Below are positions 41,976-51,548 of a stretch of DNA of 64,000 nucleotides, piece after piece; the first letter of the stretch is position 1; each line of letters begins with the position of its first letter. This DNA is from JARRPM01 sp963765545 (lineage in GTDB: Bacteria > Pseudomonadota > Gammaproteobacteria > Pseudomonadales > Halieaceae). The notes beneath the pieces are model-generated. The model was given only the letters and a program-made list of their open reading frames with translations. It did not search any database and was not told the origin of the DNA. The translations under genes were made by a program, and so were the position numbers. Where the stretch lies: positions 186,001 through 250,000 of the forward strand of contig CAVXWW010000003.1 of the NCBI GenBank assembly GCA_963765545.1, read 5' to 3'.

Positions 41976-44221
41976 TGAATGATATGCTGAATAACCCGCC
42001 AGGGCGATTCCCCGTGATGAATCAGCCGGCACCCCAACAAATGCAGCCCATGGACGAAGATTTCATCGACCTGGGGCGGCTGTTTCGCGCCGTCATGCGC
42101 CACAAGTGGGCCATCCTTGCCCTGGCCTTCGCCATCACTCTGGCCACGGGTCTCATGGTCTATTCCATGGAGCCGGTGTACAAGGCCTCCGCCTCCCTGG
42201 TGCTGGAGAGCGAGGAGGCCAACGTGGTGAATGTGGAGAAAGTGTATTCCCTGGGCGCCGGCAACTATGAGTACAGCCAGACCCAGTTCGAGATTCTCAA
42301 GAGTCGCAGCCTTGCCGAGCGAGTGGTGCGCAAACTCAGGCTCTATGAGCACCCTGACTTCCTGCCGCAAGAAGAAGATATCCAAAGGCCCTGGTACAGC
42401 GTTGACTTGAAGGCACTGCTGCCCGCCAGCCAGAAAGCTCCGCCGGTGCAGCTCACCGAGGAGGAGAAGCGGGACCAACTGATTCAGTCCATCACCAATG
42501 TTGTCGCCGGCGGCCTCAGCGTGAATCCGGTGGAATACAGCTTCATCGTCTACCTGGGGTTCGAGTCCGCCAACCCGCAGCTGGCGGCGCAGGTCGTCAA
42601 CACCATTGCCCAGGAATTTATAGACAGCAACCTGGAAACCCGCCTGTCCGGCACGGTGCAGGCAAGCGGTTGGCTCAGCGAGCGGCTGGCGGAGCTGAAG
42701 GAGAACCTGCGGGTTTCCGAGGTGGCTCTGCAAAACTTCCGCGAGCGCGAGGGCCTGGTGAGCGTGGAGGGCGTGACCGGCCTGGGTGGCAACGAGCTTA
42801 AGATACTTTCACAGAGGCTGGAAGATGCCCGCAAGGCGGGCATCGAGGCCCAGAACATTAAGGAAGACGTTCAGGGCATGCAAAACCCCACTACTGAAGA
42901 CCTGATGACCGTGCCGGCGGTAATGCAGCACCCGTTTATCAGCCAACTTACCGCGCAGCAGAGCGCCGCCGAGCGCAAAGTGGCGGAGCTGAGCAAGCGC
43001 TACGGCCCTAAACACCCGAAGATGATCGCCGCCCGGTCCGATCTGAACAACGCCGACGAGGAACTGGCCAACGAGGTGCGCAAGGTGGTGGGCGGCATCA
43101 ACCGCGAATACGAGATTGCCCGGCGCAACGAGCAGCAACTGCAGGCCACCTGGGAGGCCAGCAAAACCGAGGTGCAGGAGTTCAACCGCAAGGAGTTCCA
43201 GCTGCAGGAGCTGCAGCGCGAGGTGGATACCAACCGCGAACTCTACGACATCTTCTTCACCCGCATGAAAAGCGTCAGCGAAACCGGCGGCTTCGAGAAG
43301 CCCCACGCCCGCATCTTGGACAAAGCCATGGTCCCCACGGCGCCGTTCAAGCCCAACAAGCGCCTGAGCGTTACCCTGGCGCTCATCCTTGGCATCATGC
43401 TGGGCTGCGGCATCGCCATCCTGCTGGATATGCTCGACAACACGGTGAAGAACCCCGATGAGGTGGAGGAGAAGCTGCGGTTGCCGCTGCTGGGCACCCT
43501 GCCGAAAATGAAGACCAACAAGAAAGGCGAGTTCAGCCAGTTCTGGCAAAAGCCCCAGGGCCCCTTCGCCGAGGCCCTGCGCACCGTGCGCACCGGGGTG
43601 GTGCTGAGCAGCCTGGACGACCCGGCCAAAGTGATCGTGGTGACCAGCACCATACCGGGCGAGGGCAAATCCACTGTGGCACTGAACCTGGGTGCGGCCC
43701 TTGCGCAAATGGAAAATACACTGGTGATAGGCGCCGATCTGCGCCGACCCAGCCTGGCCCAGAAGTGCAAGCTGACCTCCAACCACCCGGGGCTCACCCA
43801 CTTTGTGGCCGGCACCGCCAAGCTGGAGGACTGCATTGAACACCTGCCCGAGCTGAACCTTTACCTGATGCCCGCAGGCATCCTTCCGCCAAACCCGCTG
43901 GAGATCATCAGCTCTAAGAAGTTCGTGCAGGCCTTGCAGTTACTGCGTGAACGCTTCGACCGCATCGTCATCGACTCCGCCCCGGTGCAGGCAGTGAGCG
44001 ACGCCCTGATCCTGGCCAGCAACGCCGACTCGGTAATCTACGTGGTAAAAGCCGACGCCACCAGCGCCACCCAGGCCCAGAAGGGCATCGCCAGCGTGGT
44101 GGCCTCCAACGAGCCTCTGACCGGGGTGGTGCTGAACATGTTCGACCCGAAAAAAGCCCGCGGCTACGGCGGCAAGTATTACCAATACAACGACTACTAC
44201 GAATCCAATGAACCAGCTTAG
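41975..44221 (+). CDS. Wzc-like polysaccharide co-polymerase / BY-kinase
   Basis: 748 aa, sharing one base with the Wza-like stop. Two membrane helices flank a large periplasmic coiled-coil domain (about 35-480; the N-terminal Wzz domain and a GNVR-like end). The cytoplasmic kinase domain has Walker A TIPGEGKST (about 559-567), Walker A' VIGADLRRP and IVIDSAP, and a C-terminal cluster of six Tyr (YGGKYYQYNDYYE) for autophosphorylation. It controls chain length and export; the PHP phosphatase that follows would reverse it. Confidence 0.94.
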   Translation: MNDMLNNPPGRFPVMNQPAPQQMQPMDEDFIDLGRLFRAVMRHKWAILALAFAITLATGLMVYSMEPVYKASASLVLESEEANVVNVEKVYSLGAGNYEYSQTQFEILKSRSLAERVVRKLRLYEHPDFLPQEEDIQRPWYSVDLKALLPASQKAPPVQLTEEEKRDQLIQSITNVVAGGLSVNPVEYSFIVYLGFESANPQLAAQVVNTIAQEFIDSNLETRLSGTVQASGWLSERLAELKENLRVSEVALQNFREREGLVSVEGVTGLGGNELKILSQRLEDARKAGIEAQNIKEDVQGMQNPTTEDLMTVPAVMQHPFISQLTAQQSAAERKVAELSKRYGPKHPKMIAARSDLNNADEELANEVRKVVGGINREYEIARRNEQQLQATWEASKTEVQEFNRKEFQLQELQREVDTNRELYDIFFTRMKSVSETGGFEKPHARILDKAMVPTAPFKPNKRLSVTLALILGIMLGCGIAILLDMLDNTVKNPDEVEEKLRLPLLGTLPKMKTNKKGEFSQFWQKPQGPFAEALRTVRTGVVLSSLDDPAKVIVVTSTIPGEGKSTVALNLGAALAQMENTLVIGADLRRPSLAQKCKLTSNHPGLTHFVAGTAKLEDCIEHLPELNLYLMPAGILPPNPLEIISSKKFVQALQLLRERFDRIVIDSAPVQAVSDALILASNADSVIYVVKADATSATQAQKGIASVVASNEPLTGVVLNMFDPKKARGYGGKYYQYNDYYESNEPA

Positions 44222-44251
44222 GGCCGAAGGGCCTGCCCCGCATTATCGGGT

Positions 44252-45022
44252 ATGCGTGCGGCCAATCACCACCCCATGATCGACCTCCATTGTCACCTAC
44301 TTCCCGGCATCGACGACGGCCCCGCAACCGGAGCAGAAACCCTACGACTATGCCGCCTGGCAGTAGCCGACGGCATAACCCGCGCCATCACCACCCCCCA
44401 CATCCACCCCGGCCGCTGGCCCAACACCAAACAATCCATCGCCAAAGACTGCCGCAAACTCCAACGCGCCCTGCAAAAACGCAATATCCCGCTCCAGGTA
44501 GGCTACGCCGCCGAGGTGCGCCTCACCGACGAGATCATGCAACAGTTAGAAAACGACGAAATTCCCTTCTATGGCGAGGTAGACGGCTACCAAATCATGC
44601 TGCTGGAATTCCCCCACGGCTATATCATCCCCGGCAGCGACAAGTTGGTGCAGTGGCTGCTGCAGCGCAAGATTCGCCCCCTTATCGCTCACCCCGAGCG
44701 CAACAAGCAGGTAATTAAGGACCCGGCCCAACTCACCCCCTTCATCAAGGCCGGCTGCTGGCTGCAGCTAACAGCGGGTTCTGTAATCGGCTGCTTCGGC
44801 GAGCGCGCCCAAGTAGTGGCCCGCCAGTTACTAGACCAGGACCTGGTGGCTGTGCTGGCCAGCGACGGCCACAACAGCGGCGCCCGCCGACCGGTAATGG
44901 CCGAGGCCTTCGAATACATCAGCGAACACTACGGTGAGAGCAGGGCAAATCGCCTGATGTTGCATAACCCTGCCACCATCGCAGCAAGCCAGTTTCAGAT
45001 AGAGGCACCCGCACCATGTTGA
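44252..45022 (+). CDS. PHP-family tyrosine-protein phosphatase (CpsB/YwqE-like)
   Basis: 256 aa from ATG 44252; ATG 44276 (MIDLHCHLLPGIDDGP) is an equally good start since the conserved fold begins there. Metal-ligand motifs are HCHLLPGIDDG, TTPHIHPG, LIAHPERN and SDGHN. This Mn-dependent phosphatase class dephosphorylates the tyrosine-rich tails of BY-kinases, matching the Wzc-like gene just upstream. Its codons in the first 250 bases are strikingly rich in C and A at third positions. It overlaps rfaH by 7 bases. Confidence 0.88.
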   Translation: MRAANHHPMIDLHCHLLPGIDDGPATGAETLRLCRLAVADGITRAITTPHIHPGRWPNTKQSIAKDCRKLQRALQKRNIPLQVGYAAEVRLTDEIMQQLENDEIPFYGEVDGYQIMLLEFPHGYIIPGSDKLVQWLLQRKIRPLIAHPERNKQVIKDPAQLTPFIKAGCWLQLTAGSVIGCFGERAQVVARQLLDQDLVAVLASDGHNSGARRPVMAEAFEYISEHYGESRANRLMLHNPATIAASQFQIEAPAPC

Positions 45023-45519
45023 ACTGGTACGCGGTGCAGACCAAGCCCAGGCAGGAGGCCATAGCCGAACTCAATCTCGAAAGGCAGGGCTGCCACACCT
45101 ACCTGCCAAAAATCCTGCTGCGCAAGCGAAGAAGGGGCAAGTGGGCCAAGGTGGTAGAGCCCCTGTTCCCCCGTTACCTGTTCATCCAGGTAGATCCGAA
45201 TCAGCAGAGCCTCTCCCCGGTGCGTTCGACTGTAGGGGTGACAGGCCTGGTGCGCTTTGGGCGGCAGCTGCAGTCAGTGCCAGGCGCCGTTATTGCCTTC
45301 CTGCAACAATCCGAAAACCCCAACACCCATCAGCTTCACGCAGACGAGTGGCCGCATCAGTCTGGCGATGCCGTGGTAATCACTCAGGGGCCCTTTGCCG
45401 GTCTCACCGGCATATTCGATTCCGCCAGCGGTGGTGAGCGCGCTCAGCTTTTAATAGAATTGCTCGGTCGCCAGAGCATGATAGACATTTCTATGGACGT
45501 GCTGGCTGAAACCCTATAA
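45016..45519 (+). CDS. rfaH: RfaH-like transcription antiterminator
   Basis: 167 aa. RfaH is a NusG paralogue that joins RNA polymerase paused at ops and keeps it elongating through long surface-polysaccharide operons. The NGN domain (1-100) begins NWYAVQTKPRQEAIAELNLE and holds GCHTYLPKIL and PLFPRYLFIQVD; the C-terminal KOW-type domain has GDAVVITQGPFAGLTGIF. Lack of the NusG-type internal pattern and its place in an EPS locus with an ops site 130 bases downstream support RfaH over NusG. Confidence 0.9.
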   Translation: MLNWYAVQTKPRQEAIAELNLERQGCHTYLPKILLRKRRRGKWAKVVEPLFPRYLFIQVDPNQQSLSPVRSTVGVTGLVRFGRQLQSVPGAVIAFLQQSENPNTHQLHADEWPHQSGDAVVITQGPFAGLTGIFDSASGGERAQLLIELLGRQSMIDISMDVLAETL

Positions 45520-45648
45520 ACGGCCAGATCTAAAAAAGCACCCTTTCAGCTTGATGATATCAGCAGATTAGAGTTTAAATAGTCCTGCGTTCAACCCTTG
45601 AACGCAACAAGCTTTTCCTCGCCCGATACCCGATATATGACAGGGTAG

Positions 45649-45660
45649 GGCGGTAGCGTG
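45649..45660 (+). promoter_or_regulatory. ops element (RfaH recruitment site)
   Basis: GGCGGTAGCGTG, exact 9-base core ops plus the common GTG extension, in sense orientation 8 bases before the ATG of the EPS-associated MarR-type gene. The leader contains an imperfect hairpin upstream. rfaH itself ends 129 bases before it. Confidence 0.75.
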
Positions 45661-45667
45661 TCAACCG

Positions 45668-45994
45668 ATGACTGAAGACGCCCAATACCAAGTTCTGAAA
45701 ATACTTGAGCACAATCCCCGGGTTAGCCAGCGCGAGCTGGCGAATGAATTGGGTGTGAGCCTGGGAAAGGTAAATTACTGCCTGCAAGCATTGATACAAA
45801 AAGGTCTGGTTAAGACGAACAACTTCAAAAATAGCAAAAACAAACTAGCTTACTTCTATCTGCTAACCCCCAGAGGTATTGAGGCTAAATCGAAGATATC
45901 GGGGCAGTTCCTCCAGCGTAAGATGGAAGAGTACGAGGTTCTGGGGCAAGAGATTGAACTGTTGAAGAGAGAGCAGGATGAGCTGCAGAGCTAG
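45668..45994 (+). CDS. MarR-family EPS-associated transcriptional regulator
   Basis: 108 aa. The N-terminal winged helix (about 5-65: YQVLKILEHNPRVSQRELANELGVSLGKVNYCLQALI) is followed by a basic wing and a C-terminal coiled coil (KMEEYEVLGQEIELLKREQDEL). It matches the small 'MarR family EPS-associated' type that typically begins variable polysaccharide gene blocks. The target is unknown. It is the first gene after the ops element. Confidence 0.85.
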   Translation: MTEDAQYQVLKILEHNPRVSQRELANELGVSLGKVNYCLQALIQKGLVKTNNFKNSKNKLAYFYLLTPRGIEAKSKISGQFLQRKMEEYEVLGQEIELLKREQDELQS

Positions 45995-46027
45995 TCCAGT
46001 CAGTGCCGCCAGGCTCAGAATGTCTTT

Positions 46028-47491
46028 ATGAGCATACTCCGCAACTCTTCCTACAACCTGCTTGGCTTGGCCATCCCGATGGTGTTGTCGCTGGTCACCA
46101 TACCGATATATCTGGGTTTGATCGGGGAGGCGCGCTATGGCGTATTGGCCATTACCTGGCTGCTGCTTGGTTATTTCGGAATGTTTGATCTTGGGTTGGG
46201 TCGAGCTACTGCGCAACGCATAGCCGCGCTACGAGGCAAAACAGACGCTGAGCGTGCACAGACCTTCTGGACAGCCCTGACATTAAATGTCGGGCTTGGA
46301 GTCATTGGTGGCTTGCTGATCTGGCCTATCGCTGTCTACTTCTTTGGGAGCGCCTTTCAGATCGAGGACGCATTGCGCCCGGAGCTGCAAGCCGCTGTAC
46401 CCTGGCTGATACTTGCCGTTCCGACTGCAACTCTTTCCGGTGTATTAAGTGGTGCGCTTCAAGGCCGGGAGCGGTTTCTGGAATTAAGCCTTATCTCGAT
46501 AGCAGGCACAATCCTGTTTCAGTTGGTGCCCCTAACCGCAGTATTGTTCTGGGGTGCTAATCTGAATGTGATACTCCCAGCAGTGTTATTTGCGCGAATG
46601 ATTACACTCTTCATATTACTCGAAAGATGTAGGCGACATGTTTTTTCAGGTCATGCGGCCACTTTTGAGCGTGCGGAGGCTGGCCATTTGTTCCGTTTCG
46701 GTAGCTGGGTGACTGTAACTTCGTTTGTCGGACCAGCGCTGGTTATGCTTGACAGATTTATCATAGGTGTCATAGCGGACGCAAAAGCCGTGACCTACTA
46801 CACGGTGCCATTCCAGCTAGCGGAACGCACTACAATTATATCGGTTGCGCTTACTTCCGCATTGTTCCCGCGTTTCGCTGCTGGTACGCGGCAAGAGGAG
46901 AAAGACCTTGCAGAGGAAGCATTACGAACGCTCGTGGTAATTGTCACCCCGCTGGTAGTGGCGGGCATCTTTATCATGGAGCCTTTCCTGGCATGGTGGA
47001 TCGCGCCGGATTTTGCTGAGCAATCTGCACTGGTAGGTCAAGTCATTCTAATAGGGTTCTGGGTAAACAGTTTCTCAAAAATTCCATATGCACAGTTACA
47101 GGCACGGGGGCGCCCTGATCTCGTCGCCAAATGTCACATGGCAGAGTTGCTGCCGTATTTCGGTATGCTGTATTTATGTATGAGCACCATGGGCCTGCTG
47201 GGAGCGGCAATCGCTTTCTCTATGCGCGTTGTTCTAGATTTTACACTTCTCGCCGGACTCGCTGGTATCTTGCGTGTGGCATTTCGCATGCTGCTGGTCC
47301 CTTCGATGTTGCTCAGCGTGGCCTTGTTGATTGCAATGCAAAGCAGCCCCGGTAGCCTTGATTGGTTCGTAATGGGTATTCTTGAGTTTTTGGCAACTAT
47401 TATATGGGCTTGGCGGGAATCCCCGGTTAGTGTGAAAAACGCTGCATCAGCCAGCATTAAACCTTTAAGCAACTTTTTAGTTAGATCTTGA
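46028..47491 (+). CDS. Wzx-like oligosaccharide flippase
   Basis: 487 aa, about 12-14 membrane helices, MATE/MVF fold. The N-terminal RNSSYNLLGLAIPMVLSLVTIP and the RFGSWVTVTSFVGPALVMLDRF segment are typical of polysaccharide flippases (PST family). It would move the undecaprenyl-linked repeat unit across the inner membrane. It is 8 bases from the next gene. Confidence 0.9.
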   Translation: MSILRNSSYNLLGLAIPMVLSLVTIPIYLGLIGEARYGVLAITWLLLGYFGMFDLGLGRATAQRIAALRGKTDAERAQTFWTALTLNVGLGVIGGLLIWPIAVYFFGSAFQIEDALRPELQAAVPWLILAVPTATLSGVLSGALQGRERFLELSLISIAGTILFQLVPLTAVLFWGANLNVILPAVLFARMITLFILLERCRRHVFSGHAATFERAEAGHLFRFGSWVTVTSFVGPALVMLDRFIIGVIADAKAVTYYTVPFQLAERTTIISVALTSALFPRFAAGTRQEEKDLAEEALRTLVVIVTPLVVAGIFIMEPFLAWWIAPDFAEQSALVGQVILIGFWVNSFSKIPYAQLQARGRPDLVAKCHMAELLPYFGMLYLCMSTMGLLGAAIAFSMRVVLDFTLLAGLAGILRVAFRMLLVPSMLLSVALLIAMQSSPGSLDWFVMGILEFLATIIWAWRESPVSVKNAASASIKPLSNFLVRS

Positions 47492-47498
47492 AGAAATC

Positions 47499-48578
47499 AT
47501 GAACAGAAATTCAAATGGGGAAAAAGAACCTGAAGAGCTTTCGGTGTCCTCCTGTCGGGCGGATCGCTCGGAACCTGTTCAGTTGGAAGATGTTGCCTGT
47601 CCTCTAGGTTGTCCCAGAAGTGACGAAATTGTTCTGACAGGGCGGGACAGGCTTCATGATCTGCCCGGTGAATTTACTGTTTTGAAATGTCGCACTTGTG
47701 AACTCATGCGCACAAATCCGCGACCTACAGCAGCGTCGATTGGAGCTTACTATCCTGATGACTATGGACCATATCTTGGGACAAGAGTAGAGCAGCCTCA
47801 GCTCACTCCTTTTCACGGCTTGAAATCTTTCGTTAGACCACTAGTTCGAAAGGTATTTGATAGCCTTTCTGATGTGTTGCCGCCAATTCCTCGGGGACGG
47901 CTTCTGGAAATAGGATGCGCATCCGGTTCGTACCTTGACAGAATGGCCCATTGTGGGTGGCAGGTTGAAGGAATTGAGTTCTCGGAAGAAGCGGCACGAG
48001 CTGCTCGCGACCTTGGCTATCAGGTGCATACAGGGTCCTTGGAATTCGCCCCGGCACCGAACTATCCTCCTGATCTTATAGTCGGTTGGATGGTGCTGGA
48101 GCACCTGCACGATCCTATTGGGTGTCTAGAAAAACTACATGAATGGGCCGCTCCTGGTGGATGGTTGGTGTTAACGCTACCCGATGCAAATACATTAGCT
48201 TTTGAATTTTATAAAGAAAATTGGTACGACCTTCACCTGCCCAATCACCTTTACCACTTCACGCCAGAGACCTTGGCGAAAGTTCTGGAGAAGGCAGGCT
48301 GGACACTGGAAAAGGTTCATCACCAACGTTCAATAGGAAACCTCCTTGCCAGCACCGCCTATGTTATGGAGGGCAGAGGATGGACCAGTTTGGCAAAGTG
48401 TTTCCTCGAATTCTCCGGACGAGGCGGTATTTGGTTCTATATCTTGTTTCCATTCGCTTGGGTTTTGGGAGTGTGTGGCCAGTCGGGGAGAATGACTGTT
48501 TGGTGCAGAAGGAGTCAAGACGAAGCGCCACCCTCGGTGCACCAACATCCGTCAGCTGTAACAGCGAAGAAAGCATAG
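47499..48578 (+). CDS. Class I SAM methyltransferase with N-terminal zinc-ribbon-like segment
   Basis: 359 aa. Residues 30-75 have Cys pairs (ACPLGCP and LKCRTCELM), a likely zinc ribbon, as found in sugar- and lipid-modifying methyltransferases. A Methyltransf_23/11 core follows with motif I LLEIGCASGSYLDRM and GWMVLEHLHDPIGCLEKL. A hydrophobic stretch near 300-320 (GIWFYILFPFAWVLGVCGQ) may associate with the membrane. The likely substrate is a glycan residue or lipid-linked sugar. Confidence 0.82.
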   Translation: MNRNSNGEKEPEELSVSSCRADRSEPVQLEDVACPLGCPRSDEIVLTGRDRLHDLPGEFTVLKCRTCELMRTNPRPTAASIGAYYPDDYGPYLGTRVEQPQLTPFHGLKSFVRPLVRKVFDSLSDVLPPIPRGRLLEIGCASGSYLDRMAHCGWQVEGIEFSEEAARAARDLGYQVHTGSLEFAPAPNYPPDLIVGWMVLEHLHDPIGCLEKLHEWAAPGGWLVLTLPDANTLAFEFYKENWYDLHLPNHLYHFTPETLAKVLEKAGWTLEKVHHQRSIGNLLASTAYVMEGRGWTSLAKCFLEFSGRGGIWFYILFPFAWVLGVCGQSGRMTVWCRRSQDEAPPSVHQHPSAVTAKKA

Positions 48579-48581
48579 ACT

Positions 48582-49541
48582 ATGCGTATATCTATAGCGA
48601 TGGCGACCTTCAATGGAGCCGAATATATTCTGGAACAGTTGGAGAGCATTCTCAATCAGCAACGACAGCCGGATGAGTTGGTAGTATGTGACGATGGCTC
48701 CACCGATTCAACACTTGAGCTTCTCGAGAGTTTCAGTCAAGTAGCGCCATTCCCTGTTCATGTCTATCGCAATGAGACAAATGCAGGATATACAAAAAAT
48801 TTTGAAAAAGCCTTTCTACATTGTTCAGGGGACGTGATTTTCCTTTCTGATCAAGATGATAAATGGCTTCCCTCAAAAGTCGGTGTTGTAGAGGAAGCGT
48901 TTCTGGCGAACCCTGATAAGCTGCTCATTATTCATGATGGTGAGATTGTCGATGAGGGCCTTGTATCACATGGTGCAACCAAATTGAGCCAAGTGATGTC
49001 TGGGTATGGGACAGACGATCATTTTGTCACTGGTGGGTTAACTGCGATAAGTAGGAATTTACAACCATATATACTCCCGGTTCCCGAAGGTATCGTGGGC
49101 CATGATGGGTGGTTTCATAACGTAGCAAGACTCCTCGACACAAGATTGGTGCTTGATCAGTCATTGCAACTTATTCGACGCCATAACTCCAATACTTCAT
49201 CGTGGGTGGCTAGCTCAGTTGAAAGGATCGGCAAAATGGATGTGGTGAAGAGTCAATATCAAACGGCGCCAGCTAAGGAGTATGAAGACAGGTTACTCAT
49301 TAACGACGCAAGTCAAATTCGCCTAAGAATGGCGCTGAACGGAAATAGTCTATTTTCGCAAGGCTGTATAGAAAAGGGTTTGGATTATCTGAGGTCAGAG
49401 CATGCTGCATTGTGTTCTAGAAATAATCTTCCAAAGTTGGACGGCCCGAAAAGAAAAATTGCGGCCTTGCAGCTATTAGTTCGCGGTGAGTACCGTTTCT
49501 TCAATGGTTACAGGAGTTTCTTGAGGGATATTTTAAGGTAA
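48582..49541 (+). CDS. Family 2 glycosyltransferase
   Basis: 319 aa. GT-A fold: ISIAMATFNGAEYILEQLES at the start, DDGSTDSTLELLES and the DxD-like LSDQDDKWLP (about 80-90). The overall pattern resembles rhamnosyltransferase-like or RfbF-type enzymes that add one residue to a lipid-linked repeat. Four bases separate it from the preceding gene. AT-richer than the window's core genes. Confidence 0.85.
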   Translation: MRISIAMATFNGAEYILEQLESILNQQRQPDELVVCDDGSTDSTLELLESFSQVAPFPVHVYRNETNAGYTKNFEKAFLHCSGDVIFLSDQDDKWLPSKVGVVEEAFLANPDKLLIIHDGEIVDEGLVSHGATKLSQVMSGYGTDDHFVTGGLTAISRNLQPYILPVPEGIVGHDGWFHNVARLLDTRLVLDQSLQLIRRHNSNTSSWVASSVERIGKMDVVKSQYQTAPAKEYEDRLLINDASQIRLRMALNGNSLFSQGCIEKGLDYLRSEHAALCSRNNLPKLDGPKRKIAALQLLVRGEYRFFNGYRSFLRDILR

Positions 49542-49579
49542 CTCGGTGAATAGTCCAGAAAGCGGCAAGAAGCCCTCCG

Positions 49580-50707
49580 ATGTATATGCCAACTTTACCC
49601 ATTAGCAAGTCATATTCGTCTGCGTCTCGTGTGCTGCTGGTTACAAAGCAAATGGACGAATTACCGAGTGGCGGCCGTGAATTATTGTGTAAGCTAAATT
49701 TTGATGCTCTGAAGGCAATCTATGGCGAACGGCTTGTATTATATCAACTGCCTCCGGCTACTTTGAAGGGTGCTCGGGCTCATTTTAATGTATTTCGTGG
49801 GCATATCGATGGCTTGAATGCTGACAGTATTGATGAGGTCATGCGGGTGATCGAGAATAGTAATGTGGGTAAGGTTTTTGTGGATGGGTCCAATCTGGGC
49901 GGACTTGTGGCGGAAATGAAGGCTCGATTCCCTCTCGTTGAGGCGACGGTTTTCTTCCATAATTGTGAAGCGCGGTTTTTCTGGGGTTCACTGCTATCGC
50001 AAAAGAGTGTGCGCGCATTCGCGGTACTGTTAGCCAACACGCTCGCCGAGCGCAAGGCGGTACGCTATAGCGACAAGCGGGTGTGCCTTAGTGAACGCGA
50101 TAGCGGTTTAGTAAAAAAGTTGTATGGCCGGGCTGCGACTCATATTTCACCTATGGCGCTTGAGGACAAAATGCCATTGGATTTTGCTGATGTCAGGCCG
50201 TCGAACACCAAGGGGTACGCGCTGTTTGTTGGTGGCGATTTTTATGCAAATCGGCTTGGTATAGTCTGGTTTTTACGTCACGTGGCACCTCGTATGAACG
50301 TGCCTGTGTTTATTGTTGGCCGTGGTTTTGAATCGGTTCGATCAGAACTGGAAAATCAAAGCAATGTGACGGTTATTGGCGAGGTTGAAAGTCTCGCAAG
50401 TTGGTATCGAGGTGCTCTACTCGTTATTGCTCCCATCTTTGATGGTTCCGGCATGAAAACCAAAGTGGCTGAAGCCTTAATGTATGGCAAAAAGGTAGCT
50501 GGTACGCCCGAGGCGTTTTCCGGTTACGAAAGTGTCGCTGACAAGGTTGGCTGGGAATGTCGCACAGCAGATGAATTTCTGGAGGCTGTGAAAAGTGCTC
50601 AATGCGAAGGCCCAGGTACGTTTGATTCTAAATTAAGAGCAATATATATAGAAAAATATTCCCTGCGCGCGGCACAGGAACGTTTAATTGAAATTATGGA
50701 GGACTAA
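49580..50707 (+). CDS. GT-B glycosyltransferase
   Basis: 375 aa. C-terminal Rossmann half with YALFVGGDFYANRLGIVWFL, NVTVIGEVESLASWYRGALLVIAP and the nucleotide-sugar site FDGSGMKTKVAEALMYGKKV. The N-terminal acceptor half is divergent. Donor and acceptor are unknown. Base composition is low-GC compared with the flanks. Confidence 0.8.
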   Translation: MYMPTLPISKSYSSASRVLLVTKQMDELPSGGRELLCKLNFDALKAIYGERLVLYQLPPATLKGARAHFNVFRGHIDGLNADSIDEVMRVIENSNVGKVFVDGSNLGGLVAEMKARFPLVEATVFFHNCEARFFWGSLLSQKSVRAFAVLLANTLAERKAVRYSDKRVCLSERDSGLVKKLYGRAATHISPMALEDKMPLDFADVRPSNTKGYALFVGGDFYANRLGIVWFLRHVAPRMNVPVFIVGRGFESVRSELENQSNVTVIGEVESLASWYRGALLVIAPIFDGSGMKTKVAEALMYGKKVAGTPEAFSGYESVADKVGWECRTADEFLEAVKSAQCEGPGTFDSKLRAIYIEKYSLRAAQERLIEIMED

Positions 50708-50787
50708 AAGATGTGCATTTCTATTGTAATAATAATGAAAGTATCGAAATACACTCCCCTGCTGCTTGAGATAGGCGAAATTAATGA

Positions 50788-51528
50788 ATGAATGTTAAGA
50801 GCATTGTAAAGCGGATTGTTAATGCCGCTGGATACGAGCTGACAAGAAAGGGCAATACCCACAATTCTCTTGAGTTCCATTTGGCCAGCATTTTTTCCAA
50901 GTATTCGATTGATTGCGTGCTGGATGTTGGTGCAAATTCTGGTCAGTACGGAAAATTCCTTCGCGAAATTGGTTTCGATGGCTGGATCATTTCGTTTGAG
51001 CCAGTTGCATCGGTTTTTAGACAACTTGTCGATCGTGCAAAAGGTGACGAAAAGTGGATTTGCAAAAATGTTGCTTTAGGCGATAGGTCTGAATTGAGAT
51101 CCATTAATGTATATAGCAGTACGGTATTTTCTTCGTTTCTTGAGGCCAGTGAGTATTCGAAGAAGACCTGGAGTTCACTCAAGAGTGTGGCTTCTGAAGA
51201 GGTCAATGTTGCGAGGTTGGATGACATTTTTCTGGCTGAAATTCATGAGCGAACGGTAAGCAAAAATTACTACCTTAAACTGGACACTCAAGGTTACGAT
51301 CTCAATGTTTTTCGCGGAGGGCTCAATACCCTTAATAGGGTCAGCGCGATGCAAAGTGAATTGTCGCTTATTCAGGTTTATAAGAACATGTCATCCTCCT
51401 ATGAAGCTCTAAGCGAATATCATTCGTACGGATACTTTATTAGCGGTATGTACCCCATAAATCGCGACGATTCCATGGCGGTTGTTGAGTACGACTGCGT
51501 GCTGGTCAAGCGTCATGATTATGAGTAG
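50788..51528 (+). CDS. FkbM-family methyltransferase
   Basis: 246 aa. The FkbM signature is clear: VLDVGANSGQYGKFLREIGFDG, ISFEPVASVF, CKNVALGD and YLKLDTQGYDLNVFRGG. Such enzymes O-methylate sugars or polyketides; here a glycan residue is likely. The ATG at 50788 has poor ribosome-site context; the upstream 80 bases contain no better start. Confidence 0.87.
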   Translation: MNVKSIVKRIVNAAGYELTRKGNTHNSLEFHLASIFSKYSIDCVLDVGANSGQYGKFLREIGFDGWIISFEPVASVFRQLVDRAKGDEKWICKNVALGDRSELRSINVYSSTVFSSFLEASEYSKKTWSSLKSVASEEVNVARLDDIFLAEIHERTVSKNYYLKLDTQGYDLNVFRGGLNTLNRVSAMQSELSLIQVYKNMSSSYEALSEYHSYGYFISGMYPINRDDSMAVVEYDCVLVKRHDYE

Positions 51529-51548
51529 AAAGTGACGTTGGCTATTTC

